Shown piece after piece: positions 1-9,970 of a stretch of DNA of 32,058 nucleotides (positions are counted from its first letter, which is position 1; each line of letters starts with the position of its first letter). This DNA comes from Didymodactylos carnosus. Lineage: Eukaryota; Rotifera; Eurotatoria; Philodinida; Philodinidae. A model generated the notes under the pieces. That model made no database searches. It worked only from the letters and a program-made list of their open reading frames with translations, and was not told the origin of the DNA. Location: contig CAJNOQ010001402.1 in NCBI GenBank assembly GCA_905250885.1, positions 1-32,058 on the forward strand, written 5' to 3'. A program made the translations under genes and the position numbers.

Positions 1-2
1 GA

Positions 3-590
3 TTGATAGTGGCTAAGCGCTTAATTTTCTGGACGTCAATTGGCTTGTTCACGATGAGTACGCCTACTTTGTACTGTTTTACACAATATATCGGTGGACA
101 ACAGCTAGTTTGCGCTTATACAGCGTCTGATACATGCACACAAATAAGCATTATTTATACGACAATCTTACAAGGCTATTTACCGCCCGTTCTTTTGACC
201 ATTCTCGGATTAATGACTATAGTTAATATTCGGTTAATTCGGCGACGAGTTGTTAATGTCGGAGTCGTAAGCACTAGTATCCAAACTACCTCAAGAATTC
301 AACAAATCGATCGTCAGTTCACTTCGATGTTACTCGTACAAATCCTGGTTTCGGTGATAGCATCGATACCGTATGCCCTTCAAAACACGTACAGTGTCGT
401 TACAACTTACCTACAAAAATCTGTTGAAGATCAAGCATGGGAAAACTTAGCTCAACAAATTTGTATCCTTTTGTATTATTTGAATTTCACAAGTTTCTAT
501 ATTTTTCTGTGGTCATCGAATATTGCAAGACAACAGTGCTATGAAATTTTTAATAATTTTTATCATAAGCTGATATTCCGCAGAAATTGA
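3..590 (+). CDS. rhodopsin-type 7TM receptor, C-terminal part (runs off left edge)
   Basis: The reading frame is open to the window edge, so the N-terminus and first three helices lie outside. The visible 195 residues carry TM4 (about 5-25), an extracellular loop with two cysteines (37 and 45), TM5 (about 52-76) followed by a basic loop (IRLIRRR), TM6 (about 107-128, ending SIPYALQNTY) and TM7 (about 150-172, NFTSFYIFLW), then a short tail. This fits a class A G-protein-coupled receptor at the plasma membrane, similar in style to the large FMRFamide-receptor-like families of bdelloid rotifers (recalled, not searched). No intron is visible in this part, and it ends in a clean stop. The ligand cannot be told. 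The first codon here is TTG, so it is not the real start. Confidence 0.8.
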   Translation: MIVAKRLIFWTSIGLFTMSTPTLYCFTQYIGGQQLVCAYTASDTCTQISIIYTTILQGYLPPVLLTILGLMTIVNIRLIRRRVVNVGVVSTSIQTTSRIQQIDRQFTSMLLVQILVSVIASIPYALQNTYSVVTTYLQKSVEDQAWENLAQQICILLYYLNFTSFYIFLWSSNIARQQCYEIFNNFYHKLIFRRN

Positions 591-591
591 T

Positions 592-597
592 AATAAA
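592..597 (+). terminator. AATAAA polyadenylation signal of the 7TM receptor
   Basis: AATAAA begins two bases after the receptor stop codon. This implies a very short 3' UTR. Confidence 0.4.
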
Positions 598-1832
598 AAC
601 CTTCAAAATAGTGTATGTGTCTCCAAAATGCAACCCGACCAAAACAGTTTTATTCCCAAGAAGTACTAAAATCTGCCTTAGAGTCTGTAAAGAAGTAGTC
701 TTTCTTCTCAACTTATCATTTGTATTGTTCTCGTTTCACTCTTTTTCATCTCGTATGATAACATGACTTTTGTCCTTCTTATTCTTCTGACGTCATGTTA
801 CGTCCTGTCCTGCATTAGCCTGGTCACTAGTAAACCTCATATTCTTTCCTATTCCTCTGACGCCCTTGTCTTGTTCTATTGACGTCAAATTCTGTTCAGT
901 TCTTCCGATGATCAGTCCCCTTCTTGATCCTTTCTCGGATCTTTAGTGCTATGTATATAAATATTCGAGAATTCTACAAGTACCGTAGTCGACAATTCCA
1001 GGATTCGCGGACTGCACGATTATATTATTCGAGAATGATACTATTAGAAAGTTGTGAAAGTCTCGACACCAAATGTTTGTTCATTTTCAGAACACTTATT
1101 AGTAACCGTTGAGAGCCAAGAGCAATCAATTGGACTCAGAATTCTGTGTTCTTTCCGAATATATATGCAGATTTTTATTGTAGCTTTATATTGATTAACT
1201 TTGAGGAAATGTTTGAAAGAGTCAAAATGAAGTTTCTACAAAGAAAAGGAGTTTACGGGATCTTTAGCCTATGCAGGTTGTTTTTCGAGGTAGCTTGAAA
1301 TCGGTAATATTATGGAGCATTTAGTTCTCTATGAAATGAGGTATTCTAGTTAGGTATGCACCGGTAGCAGTATACCGAAAATACCGAACTTCGGTATAAA
1401 TAACTTTTTGACTCAGAGAAAGAATTGCATGAGCTTTAGTTTTTGTACATCAGTAGCCATTAATTATCCTTTCAAATGAAGAGCTTTTATCATATCAATC
1501 ATGTTTTTCTCTATCTTTTCTCCAACAAATGGAGTTAATCTAACAAAATGGAAAATTACAAAAAAAAGCATACATAAGCTGGATTAACATGCAAAAATAA
1601 CAACAGTGTCTGAAGCCTAAGGCACAATAAAAGAAACAAATAATCAATAAACGTAGTCTCATTTTGAATGAGCTTTCAAGATTTTCTCCCAGAAATTTGA
1701 ACTTTGAGCATGACAAAAGATATGGAATTAAAAGTTTTTTTTTTAAAAGTTTTTGAACATATGATAAAAAACTTTCGCTAATAAATGAAAGATCAAAACA
1801 AACGTGATAAACATTTTAAGCTTATTGTAATT
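598..1832. other. non-coding stretch with CRE-like sites, a TATA motif and a hAT-like end
   Basis: No convincing gene is seen. TGACGTCA lies at 788-795 and TTGACGTCAA at 879-888. A TATATAAAT motif at about 953-961 is followed by a TTCGAGAATTC motif. The spacing resembles a promoter or LTR-like unit, but no product follows it. At 1351-1399 a short run rich in ATACCG and its complement resembles a hAT element end. It lies on the 3' side of the hAT transposase relic at 1833-2018. Confidence 0.3.
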
Positions 1833-2018
1833 TCAATCAACTTTGTCTTTTAGAAAAACACTCATGGACAAATGTTCATCTGTCAGACGAGAACGCTCCT
1901 TTCTTCCTAAATAAGCTGACGTGGAGAAAGCACTCTCACTAGGCACACTTGTACATGGTGTTGTAAGATACTTCTTTACTAATTTTTCCAATACAGTTAA
2001 ATGATTTGATTTAAGCCT
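1833..2018 (-). pseudogene. hAT-family transposase C-terminal (dimerisation domain) relic
   Basis: The minus-strand frame from 2018 to a TGA at 1833-1835 reads as the hAT C-terminal dimerisation domain. It contains LVKKYLTTPCTSVPSESAFS, then GRKERSRLTDEHLSMSVFLK. This is the family's usual order of a (K)YL.TP.TSVPSE..FS core, then RR/KR.RL, then a VFLK tail. Only about 60 codons remain. Upstream coding stops where the arm of the 2006-2235 inverted repeat begins, so the transposase is truncated there. A hAT-like end lies about 440 bp downstream, at about 1351. It is a non-functional remnant of a cut-and-paste DNA transposon. The domain call is strong by motif. The identity of the parent element is unknown. 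Confidence 0.75.
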
Positions 2019-2235
2019 TTAATCTTGAACCAGAACGAAATCGAGAATATAGATTCCCATTATATCATTCTGAAACTTAAACTATCTAAACACAAAATCA
2101 ATCCTTGCAGCTGTGTTCGATCCTAGCTTCGTGCAAGAATTGATTTTGTGTTTAGATAGTTTAAGTTTCAGAATGATATAATGGGAATTTATATTCTCAA
2201 TTTCGTTCTGGTTCAAGGTTAAAGGCTTAAATCAA
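2006..2235. repeat. 230-bp inverted repeat (foldback/hairpin, 104-nt arms, 22-nt loop)
   Basis: The left arm (2006-2109) and right arm (2132-2235) are reverse complements with only a few mismatches or one-base changes. The loop is 2110-2131. The outer end abuts or slightly overlaps the hAT relic. It could be a foldback element, a MITE with very long TIRs, or a template-switch duplication. Confidence 0.85.
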
Positions 2236-3991
2236 GAACAAGCAAGCGATGTTCGTCCAACAAGAGTTATCTCCAGATAATTGCCTGTTCGTTATCAAAA
2301 CTCAGACGCGAGAACATCCTGGCAGCAGAGCCTAAAAACAGAAATAAAATTTAAAAAGGTTCCGAATCTCCCTTTTCCAAATTTAATGCTAAGTTAATAT
2401 AAAATTAATTGTAAGAGTTTTGATATATATATATATATAGAAACCGGGATCTCTGAGCTTGACAAAAGTTCATACTTTCGATATGTTATCGAATGAACGA
2501 AGCTTAAATTTAATCGAATTGCGTTTGATAACGACAAAGAGAAATTTACTGGAATTCTTGACTTCTCAAAGAATCCAAAGTGTTTTCAATCGGTGTGCTC
2601 AGAAAAATTTGATGGATAAACTTTCAAAGATCACCTCCCGTCTTGAAGACCATTCCGACTTCAGAAAGGTTATAGTCTGTAATGTTAGCGCCCATGTTCA
2701 TTCGCGCGTTTTTTGACGAGCGATGGCTAAGTTAGAAATGCAAATACCATCTACATTTTTGTTCAGAGTTTTCTTTGTGTTCTACTCTCTCTAATCGTCA
2801 TTTCGCTCACGTCATTCGACTGTTCAACCGTTGCGGAGCGCAGTTGGTCTTTAGCTCTTGTAAATCTTCGTCATAAATTTTCTTTTCTTTATTTGAGTAT
2901 TTTATCTAAAGAAGATTGCACATTGTACTCATCGAGTTATACAACTGCACTGATTTATGACTTTTCTTTTCATCAGCTACGTTATAGTGAATTGGATGAA
3001 ACAAGCCCATCATGCATGACCGACTTTTGCCCAAAAAATAATATCCTTCAATAATCTGTGAAAGGTCCACTTCTACTAGTAGTTATTTCATGACAGTCTT
3101 TTGCAGTACCCATGCTTCGAAATATACGAGCACATAAAGACCGTCATTATCGTTACGTATTACATCCATAAAGCTATTCTGCGCAATTGAAAATGATAGT
3201 ATTTCCCTTGATTCGACCAAACCGCTCCTTGAATTAGGTAAATCTCAAATATATAGTAAAACAACCAAATAACAGCACTGAAATGAGAGTCGATCATTGA
3301 TTCATCTATAGAATGATCGAGAGCCATCGACGCTATGGAAGTTGATCGAGACAGCACCAGAATTCAATAGACTCGTCAAAAATTAAAAGTCATACCGTTT
3401 TTGCTGAGCATACGTAGAATATGATACTTCATTGCATACCGCTGGCTCTTGTAGCGGCAGCTTATTCTTTTGTTTATTTTCTGTATCGTTTTGGACTAAA
3501 ATTGAGTCGCGTGAACTTATAGACTAGAATTATTCCTTCCGCTCTGAGTATGTAGATTTTGCTGTGCTGATATTACGAATATAAACTTTGCTTTTAGAAA
3601 ATTTAATTTTGAGCGTTTAAAGGTTCAAATACTTTGAAAGTTGGTGTACTTTTTGTTTTTTGTTATTTGTTCATCTCTGCTTACGAATTTTTATTGTGAT
3701 TACTGTGCTGACTTTTCTCCGAGGTGTAGTCTCACGGTGATGAAAAGAAAAAGAAAGGTGATGAAACATAAACTATGCTTAGAATGTAATACTAACAGAA
3801 ATAAATCTACCTTTTTTCTATGATGGCTAAAACATTGTCACGGCTCAACTAGTTGAGCGAGAAATAGATAGTACAAAAGGTACAGTATAGCAAATAATCG
3901 AACAGAAATAAACAATAAATGTTTATCATCATCATCATTCCTGCAACTACACAATTCATATCATTTATCATATAAAACTCAAACAAGACAA
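2236..3991. other. unassigned stretch
   Basis: I recognise no gene. There is a short (AT)n run at about 2423-2438. A 60-codon frame at 3641-3823 contains a cysteine cluster (CDYCADFSPRC) after a hydrophobic start. It has no ATG and an in-frame stop just upstream, so it could at most be an exon. Confidence 0.3.
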
Positions 3992-4556
3992 ATGCTTCAA
4001 AGACTGGCATTACTACTAGCAGCTGCAGTTTTGGTAATGGTCTTGTTAGATCAGTGGTAAGTGTTCAACCTTTTCCTAAGTTAAATCTACACTCTAAATG
4101 AAAACCGATTTTTAAGGCACCTTTTTTCCGCTAAACACTTTTGACAAAGGCCAGTGTTAAAATGGGAGATAGAGGAGCACTTTTGAAAAGCGAATTCGAC
4201 TTTAAAGAACTCTCGAAAGTGGCGAGCTTACCTGCTAAAAGTGTCCAGAAATAGAACACTTTCTCAAAGTTTTCCTCAATATGCAGTCTAACATTCGCTC
4301 CAAACAGTGTCATAACTAGGAACCATTCTTCACAGTTACGCTTTTTTTTCCAGTGTGAGAAAAACTTACTTTTAAAACGTATTTCCTTTCTAGTGATGCA
4401 TTTGATCACCGAGGTGCACCGCAGCCTTCTAATGATCCTACTGATTTGCATCGAATAGCAAGAGTACTGTCCGACAAATCTCAAGCAGCTAAGGATCAGA
4501 TCGATAGACAGACGCGTGTGGCAAATCCACAAATTTTGCCGTCACAGAGAACGTGA
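3992..4556 (+). CDS. small secreted peptide, two exons
   Basis: Exon 1 is 3992-4056 and begins ATG. It encodes a textbook signal peptide: MLQR, then a 15-residue Leu/Ala/Val core ending VMVLLDQ. It ends in a canonical donor (GTAAGT at 4057-4062). Exon 2 starts at 4394 after TTTCCTTTCTAG and runs to TGA at 4554-4556. The intron is 337 nt and joins in phase to make a cysteine codon. The product is 75 residues. The mature part (about 52 residues) is hydrophilic with a charged, helix-prone middle (DLHRIARVLSDKSQAAKDQI) and no further cysteine. It is probably secreted; a role as a signalling or defence peptide is possible but unproven. I know no family for it. A 120-bp tandem repeat begins immediately after the stop codon. 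Confidence rests on the agreement of start, signal sequence, donor, acceptor and frame. Confidence 0.6.
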
Positions 4557-4559
4557 GAT

Positions 4560-4965
4560 CGGTATTGCTGCTGTTTTCACCTCTGTGTGAAGTAGAGTCT
4601 CAGTTCTCAATTTGGTGGAGGAGACGATATATTGGAATGAAATCATGATGTGATTGATTCATTAGCTATGTGATCAAGCCGCAGTGGTATTGGTGATGTT
4701 ACTTTCTATGTATGGAGTCGAGTCTCAGTTCTCAGATCAAAAAAGACGATATAATCGAATACAGTTATGTTGTGAATGGTTCATTAGCTATTTGATCATG
4801 CGACACTGATATTAGTAGTGTTACCCTCTTTATGTCGAGTAATATTTCAGTTCTCAAATCGAAAGAGACGATATATTGGAACGGAATCATCGTGGTCGTC
4901 GTTTAGTGTGTAAGATGGTTTGAATATGATTAATGTTGTGGAATTAAGTCTCTGTTTTTGATTTA
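4560..4965. repeat. degenerate ~120-bp tandem repeat, block 1
   Basis: The phrase TCTCAGTTCTCA recurs at 4598, 4723 and 4845 (the last as TTTCAGTTCTCA), spaced 125 and 122 bp apart. Each copy is followed by GACGATAT-ATTGGAA-like, ATTCATTAGCTATGTGATCA and TATTAGTGATGTT phrases. A weaker fourth copy sits near 4940. The array starts within a few bases of the small secreted gene's stop codon. Confidence 0.75.
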
Positions 4966-5399
4966 GGTAATTGGCTTTGTATGAACGTGCGATATGTAGA
5001 CGAGGTTTAGTTATGACGTTTCATACAACGTACTTGCTAGTATGTTTTTTTGGAATTTTTTTTCTTGGTTTTATCCGATTTTGCGTAGTGAGATATTTTA
5101 CGGTGTATATCATTTTGGTTTCTGTTTCAGTGATTGAATTAAAAAGAAGGTAGCATATTTCTTGTGGTCGTTATCATGGTCAGAGACATTTACTGTTGAT
5201 GCACACCATAATAAAACCTCTTTTCTGGTCACGGCATATACAGCATCTTTCTATGGGGAACCATTTAACAGAAAGCTTGGTTATCCCTAATGTTCGGGCT
5301 CGCGAGATTCAATTGTGATTTATGCTCCATCAAAACGGATTAAAACTACAGTAGTGTATATTTCACTATAATTATATTTGTCACTTTTCATAAACTCGT

Positions 5400-5810
5400 C
5401 GTTGTATTTCAGTGTTTTCCACTCTGTGAGCAATCGTGTCTCATTCTTCAACTCGAAAGAGCTAATATATTCGAATGCAGTCATCTTGTAAATGATTCAT
5501 TAACTATCTGATCCCGCGACAGCATATTGTTTCCTTTTCTGGGTGGACTGATGTCTCAGTTCTCAGCTCGAAATAGAACACATATTCAAATGTAATGATC
5601 CTGCGAATGGTCCCACTAGCTGTGTGATTAGGTTATAGTGTTATTAGTGGTGTTTCTCTCTCTGTATGGAATTATGTCTCAGTACTCAACTCGAAAGCGG
5701 CGACATATTCAAATGTAATTGAACTGTGAATGATTTATTAGCTATATCATCATGCGAGAATTGTATTAATGATGTGTCTTCCTTCGCCTGGAGCAATGTT
5801 CAGAGCAAAA
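5400..5810. repeat. degenerate ~120-bp tandem repeat, block 2
   Basis: This is the same unit as 4560-4965, with anchor phrases at 5439, 5554 and 5677 (spacing 115 and 123 bp). It carries the same AACTCGAAAG, ATATTCRAATG and TTAGCTATNTGATCA phrases. The 430 bp between the blocks do not match the unit and hold no recognisable gene. Confidence 0.75.
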
Positions 5811-6068
5811 AAGACCAATTCGATATTCACAAATCCTATGTGCAAATCCTATGTTCTATATACTGGATATTTCCTGAATTCAAATTTGATTAAGTAACGG
5901 GGACTCTTTTCTACTTTTTATACTAATTTGAAGTACAGCAGTTGTACTATATATTTGATCTATTTTTTAGAATAGAGATGTCCATGTCACAGCTTAAAGC
6001 CGGTAAATCATAAGCTTTTCGCTTCCATTAAGGAAATTTAAATCGATTTTACACGGCTTTATCGTCTC

Positions 6069-6255
6069 ATTAGAAAATTAGGTACTTTTGCCGTGCTGCA
6101 CCAAATTAGGTAAAAATTGGGCGCTATGTTCTAAATTTTTCAGTGAATCCGACAGCGGGTTTCTTATAATTCTACTTTGACTTCTTTTCTGGTGTCGACA
6201 TAATCTACGTGATTTTGCCTAATTTGGTGCAGCGCGGCAAAAGTACCTTCTAATG
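6069..6255. mobile_element. ~187-bp MITE with ~40-bp terminal inverted repeats
   Basis: The left end (6069-6118) contains GTACTTTTGCCGTGCTGCAC and CAAATTAGG. The right end (6211-6255) is its reverse complement with a few changes. The centre has no coding potential. The transposon superfamily is not identifiable from the ends. Confidence 0.7.
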
Positions 6256-6473
6256 AATACAAAAAAAAGGAATTTGAAATAGTAAGCGAATAAAGCTATT
6301 GTACCACATACTTCAAAATAAAATTTATAGACGACGTTTAAATTACGTACTAGATTCTGACAAATATGACGAAAAAAAAGCGTAAAGATAGATAGTATGC
6401 GATAACAAGGATTTATTTCGAACATAACATAACTGTAAAAGCAACGTTACATCAATAATATTGGAGTATAAGC

Positions 6474-6534
6474 ATGGAACAAGAAGAAGTTGATAGTTTT
6501 GATAAAACGCTAGAAAGTAAAACAAAGTCACTCG
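6474..6534 (+). CDS. candidate initial exon of an unknown gene
   Basis: ATG opens a short acidic frame (MEQEEVDSFDKTLESKTKSL) that ends exactly at a canonical GTAAGT donor (6535-6540). A second GTAAGT lies 14 bp on, at 6549. The phrase TACATCAATAATA occurs on both sides (about 6448 and 6556). No convincing downstream exon was found, so this may be chance or a gene fragment. Confidence 0.2.
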
Positions 6535-8253
6535 GTAAGTGACTATCGGTAAGTTGCGTACATCAATAATAGATACACAGTATGATATGGTGCAAAAATG
6601 AGAGTACTGTAATGTTTTTCATTGGGGCACCATTCATTTAACATGTCCACATAGATTAAACGAATGCTAGGGTAGGTCTTAACAAACAATATCTGCTGAT
6701 AAATGGATGTCATGAATTACTGGAGGGGTAACCTAGATCGTTTTCACAAGTGATGAAGAAATTCTAAAAGTATAAGTATGTAAAGACTTTTAAAATCTGT
6801 ACTTTAAGAACAGGAGTAAACTTTTGATCTTGAAAAACTCGAATCAGATTGTTTATAAGGGTGTATACTTAAGTATACATATCATTTTTTGAAATATCTA
6901 CAAATAACAACAGTCTCAAATATGATTTTGGTTCCAAACAGGTATTTAGTTACTGAAAACACTTGGAAGGAAACACAGATTTTTTCCGATAGGCGTTCAT
7001 CCCATAGTTGGTACACTATGGTACGTTTGAGGCATGATGCCTCAAGTGAAAAACTGAGGTGGTACATCTTCAATAATTTTTTTTCTACCATGTCAGGTTG
7101 AGTTAGAGCGATAGAGTCGAGGTTAACATTTGCAGAAATGCAAAAGCAGCCATTAGATAGTCATACTGGACTAAAAATATAATCAAGTACATTATCATCT
7201 TTAAGTCTATTTATAGCAAGTTTTAATATAACTTAGGAAACTGGAAAAACTTGAAGTTTTCAAAACGACAGATTGGGCTATATGCCTTACACCTTTAGGT
7301 GAGGATAGATGCCGCTGGTATAATATTAACTAGGTAAACGATATATAGCGGTTTTCAATCTACAATACCAAAATATAGTTAGATTTTTTGTGTACAAGAT
7401 TAAGGAGCATTTTTTCGTGTACGAATGAAACTCACTTCTTCTTTTCTTCACACATAAATCGACGAAACATCACGCTTGTTCTTGTGTAAACATTACTAAC
7501 GATGTTGATTCAAGAAAAAATCTTCGAGAGAGAAATCAAGTGATGAAATAATGGATACAGAAAGTGTGCAAGAAGAGCAAGAGCATTGATCACGATCAGA
7601 AGTTATTTTTGGGTTTCATCGAAAACAAACCCGCAGAACACAAAACAAAAACATCAAAAAGAGAATTGTATCTAAAATATGATTACATTTTCTTTCTTCA
7701 TTCCGTAATAAGAGTCCATGTGCAGCCTTCGCCTATTTCACTTCACCTTGTTTTTTGCCTTTTTATTCACTCATCGGTAAACAAAATTTTTCTTTTCATT
7801 CTGGAATGTAGCATTATAATACTACACCACCCATTCACAAAGTGAAAAAAACACGAATCTTTTAAGGTTCTTCCACACATTTATCGATATACATTAATAC
7901 GTATAAGTATATATCGCGCTTAGCTCTTTGCCTATGACACCATACACAAGTAAACACTTCAAAGATAATGAAATGGACAAATTTGAGTGAGTAGTATTGT
8001 GACATTACCAGTTTCATAATATTGTTTGGATGATAAAAATTTTACGGCTCTTTTGAGAAATGAGTACGAGTGATACCATAAAGACTGCTGTAGAATTATC
8101 TTGAATGTTAGATGTTTAGATTAAGACATGCCTGAAAGGTATCAAGAACCTCAAACAGGTGAAAAAACTATCGAACGTAAAATGCCTGAAAAAGGTGTTG
8201 TAACCTGCACCAGACTAGACAAAAATGACGCTGTTTTGATCAACTGATCATAA
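6535..8253. other. unassigned AT-rich stretch
   Basis: I recognise no gene. Small perfect palindromes occur at 6862-6877 (GTATACTTAAGTATAC) and around 7030 (GAGGCATGATGCCTC). A 93-codon frame at 7564-7845 is hydrophobic and low-complexity and resembles nothing I know. Confidence 0.3.
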
Positions 8254-8382
8254 AATTCAATCGTCATTATAGTACATCATTCTAGAATAGATTCAAACGG
8301 ACGGCATACACAATTTTGGGAAGATCAAGATAAATATATTTTTAAACATTTACTTGTTCTTCTATTATGTGTATTATCTAGT

Positions 8383-9228
8383 ATGTTTACTACATATCTT
8401 ACAAATAATTCTTATGGTAGTTATATTCCTATCATGTTAATAACCATACATGAATGGTACAAATTTTATCCACAGCAGACACGTTCATATTATGGTTTAT
8501 GTAGATTATTATTATTTATATTAGTTATCAGTTTATGGATTGTATTTATATTAACTCTTATTATCGGACGCATTACTGTATTATTAGGTTATCATTATAT
8601 ATCAATAAAAAAAAATCAGCATTTATTTCCATATGTATTGATGTTTACTGCTTTTGTTAGAAATGAACATGATATGAATTTAAATGATAAAAGACGTTAT
8701 ATCATACATTTATTATATGATATACCGGCATTTTTATTAGTTATAGTATTTAAACTATTAAACAATCCATTAAATGCATTATACAGTCAAATTACTACAT
8801 GTTGTTATTTAGGCTGTTTACCTACTGCGGCTGATGTACATACATTGAATAATGTAGGAATTAAATATGTTTTAAATATGTGTGCTGAATATAACGGCCC
8901 GTGTAAAACATATGAAAAATATAACATAAAGCAGCTACATTTACCAACGGTAGATTGCACAGCACCATCAGTATACACAATAGAAAGAGCAGTTAAATTT
9001 ATGAATGAAGCATATGTAAATAATAAAAAAATATTTGTTCATTGTAAAGTTGGCATGGGAAGAAGTGCTGCTATTGTATTATGTCATTTGGTTGCTAATG
9101 AAAATATGTCTGCAGAAAGTGCATTAAAATTAATGAAAGAAAAAAGGCCTGAAATATCAACTAGTATCATTAAACACAAACCTGTAAAACAGTTTTTAGC
9201 CTTGTTGCCTAACGATAAAGTTCAGTAG
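8383..9228 (+). CDS. membrane-anchored dual-specificity phosphatase, PTPMT1-like
   Basis: The product has 281 residues. The C-terminal half (about 142-275) is an atypical dual-specificity phosphatase domain. It opens with YLGCLPTAADV, continues GIKYVLNMCAEYNGP, has a likely general acid D191 in LPTVDCTAPS, and carries the catalytic P-loop HCKVGMGRS (nucleophile C221, R227), then RPEI. The layout is that of the PTPMT1/plant-type phosphatidylglycerophosphate-phosphatase-like group, which acts on phospholipid or phosphoprotein substrates. All catalytic residues are present, so it should be active. The N-terminal half adds at least two hydrophobic helices (about 41-65 and 111-127), implying a membrane anchor. 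No introns are seen. Leucine is mostly TTA and the gene looks more AT-rich than its neighbours. The frame is open upstream of the ATG to 8254 and includes another hydrophobic run, so an earlier start or an upstream exon is possible. Confidence 0.85.
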   Translation: MFTTYLTNNSYGSYIPIMLITIHEWYKFYPQQTRSYYGLCRLLLFILVISLWIVFILTLIIGRITVLLGYHYISIKKNQHLFPYVLMFTAFVRNEHDMNLNDKRRYIIHLLYDIPAFLLVIVFKLLNNPLNALYSQITTCCYLGCLPTAADVHTLNNVGIKYVLNMCAEYNGPCKTYEKYNIKQLHLPTVDCTAPSVYTIERAVKFMNEAYVNNKKIFVHCKVGMGRSAAIVLCHLVANENMSAESALKLMKEKRPEISTSIIKHKPVKQFLALLPNDKVQ

Positions 9229-9519
9229 GCTTTCCTATTGTTTTTTTATTCCTATAAAATTTATGTTTGTATTTCTTGATGAGCACCTGTACGTCCATCG
9301 TTGCAGAGCAAAATAGCTCACTTATCTTGGGCGATGGTGGAACTAGCGTTATTTTTATATGCTGTCGGAATGAAGGGGACAAAACAAAAACGAGAATATC
9401 CATATATAGCTCATATTGAATACTAATTTATCTATACTATATACTCATGAGGAAACCCTCCCCAAGTGTCCCGCCCCAAAGTTGCTTTTTCCATAAAACA
9501 GATAATTTAGGTAATTTTT

Positions 9520-9970
9520 GATGCTGATCAAGAATCTGACGCCCGTTTCGCGGCTGGGCCTTTCTGACGTGGATCTCTGGAATCCAGGTGTCCGAAGATC
9601 CACTGTGAACTTGCAGCTGAACATATTTTGGTTCTGCCCGGTTGTAGAGCACGTTGAGTTGCCTACGTGGGAAAACTACCAAACCAACGAACAAGTTTTC
9701 GCAGAGATAGAAAACGTTTAATATTCAAAAACCTGGAATATTTTGGTTTCCTATTGGACTGGAAAGTAAACTTTTTCTATCCCTGCGAAAACTTGTGTGT
9801 TGGTACTGAAAATGTGCCCACATACGCAATTCAAGGTGCTCTACAATCTGGCAGTGCCAAAGTTGTCCAGCTGGAAGTTCATAGTGGGTCTTCGAACACT
9901 CACATTTGAGAGATCTATCCCAGAAACGCCCAGCAGTAGAAATGGATATCAGATTTATGACTTATGGCTT
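9520..9970. repeat. ~450-bp diverged inverted repeat (~190-bp arms)
   Basis: The left arm (about 9520-9705) is clearly related to the reverse complement of the right arm (about 9775-9965). The shared phrases are GTGCTCTACAA, CAGTGGATCTTCG/TAGTGGGTCTTCG, CCCAG and CAGATT. Identity is moderate, roughly three quarters by eye. The arms translate to related peptides (VHSGSSDTWI versus VHSGSSNTHI), which I attribute to the duplication. This is an old foldback-type element. Confidence 0.65.

Noticed and set aside
4131-4532. 133-codon minus-strand frame
   Set aside because: It lies antisense to the intron and second exon of the small secreted gene, whose structure is better supported.
7564-7845. 93-codon plus-strand frame
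   Set aside because: Hydrophobic, low-complexity text with no signal, domain or splice sites. Likely a chance open frame in AT-rich DNA.
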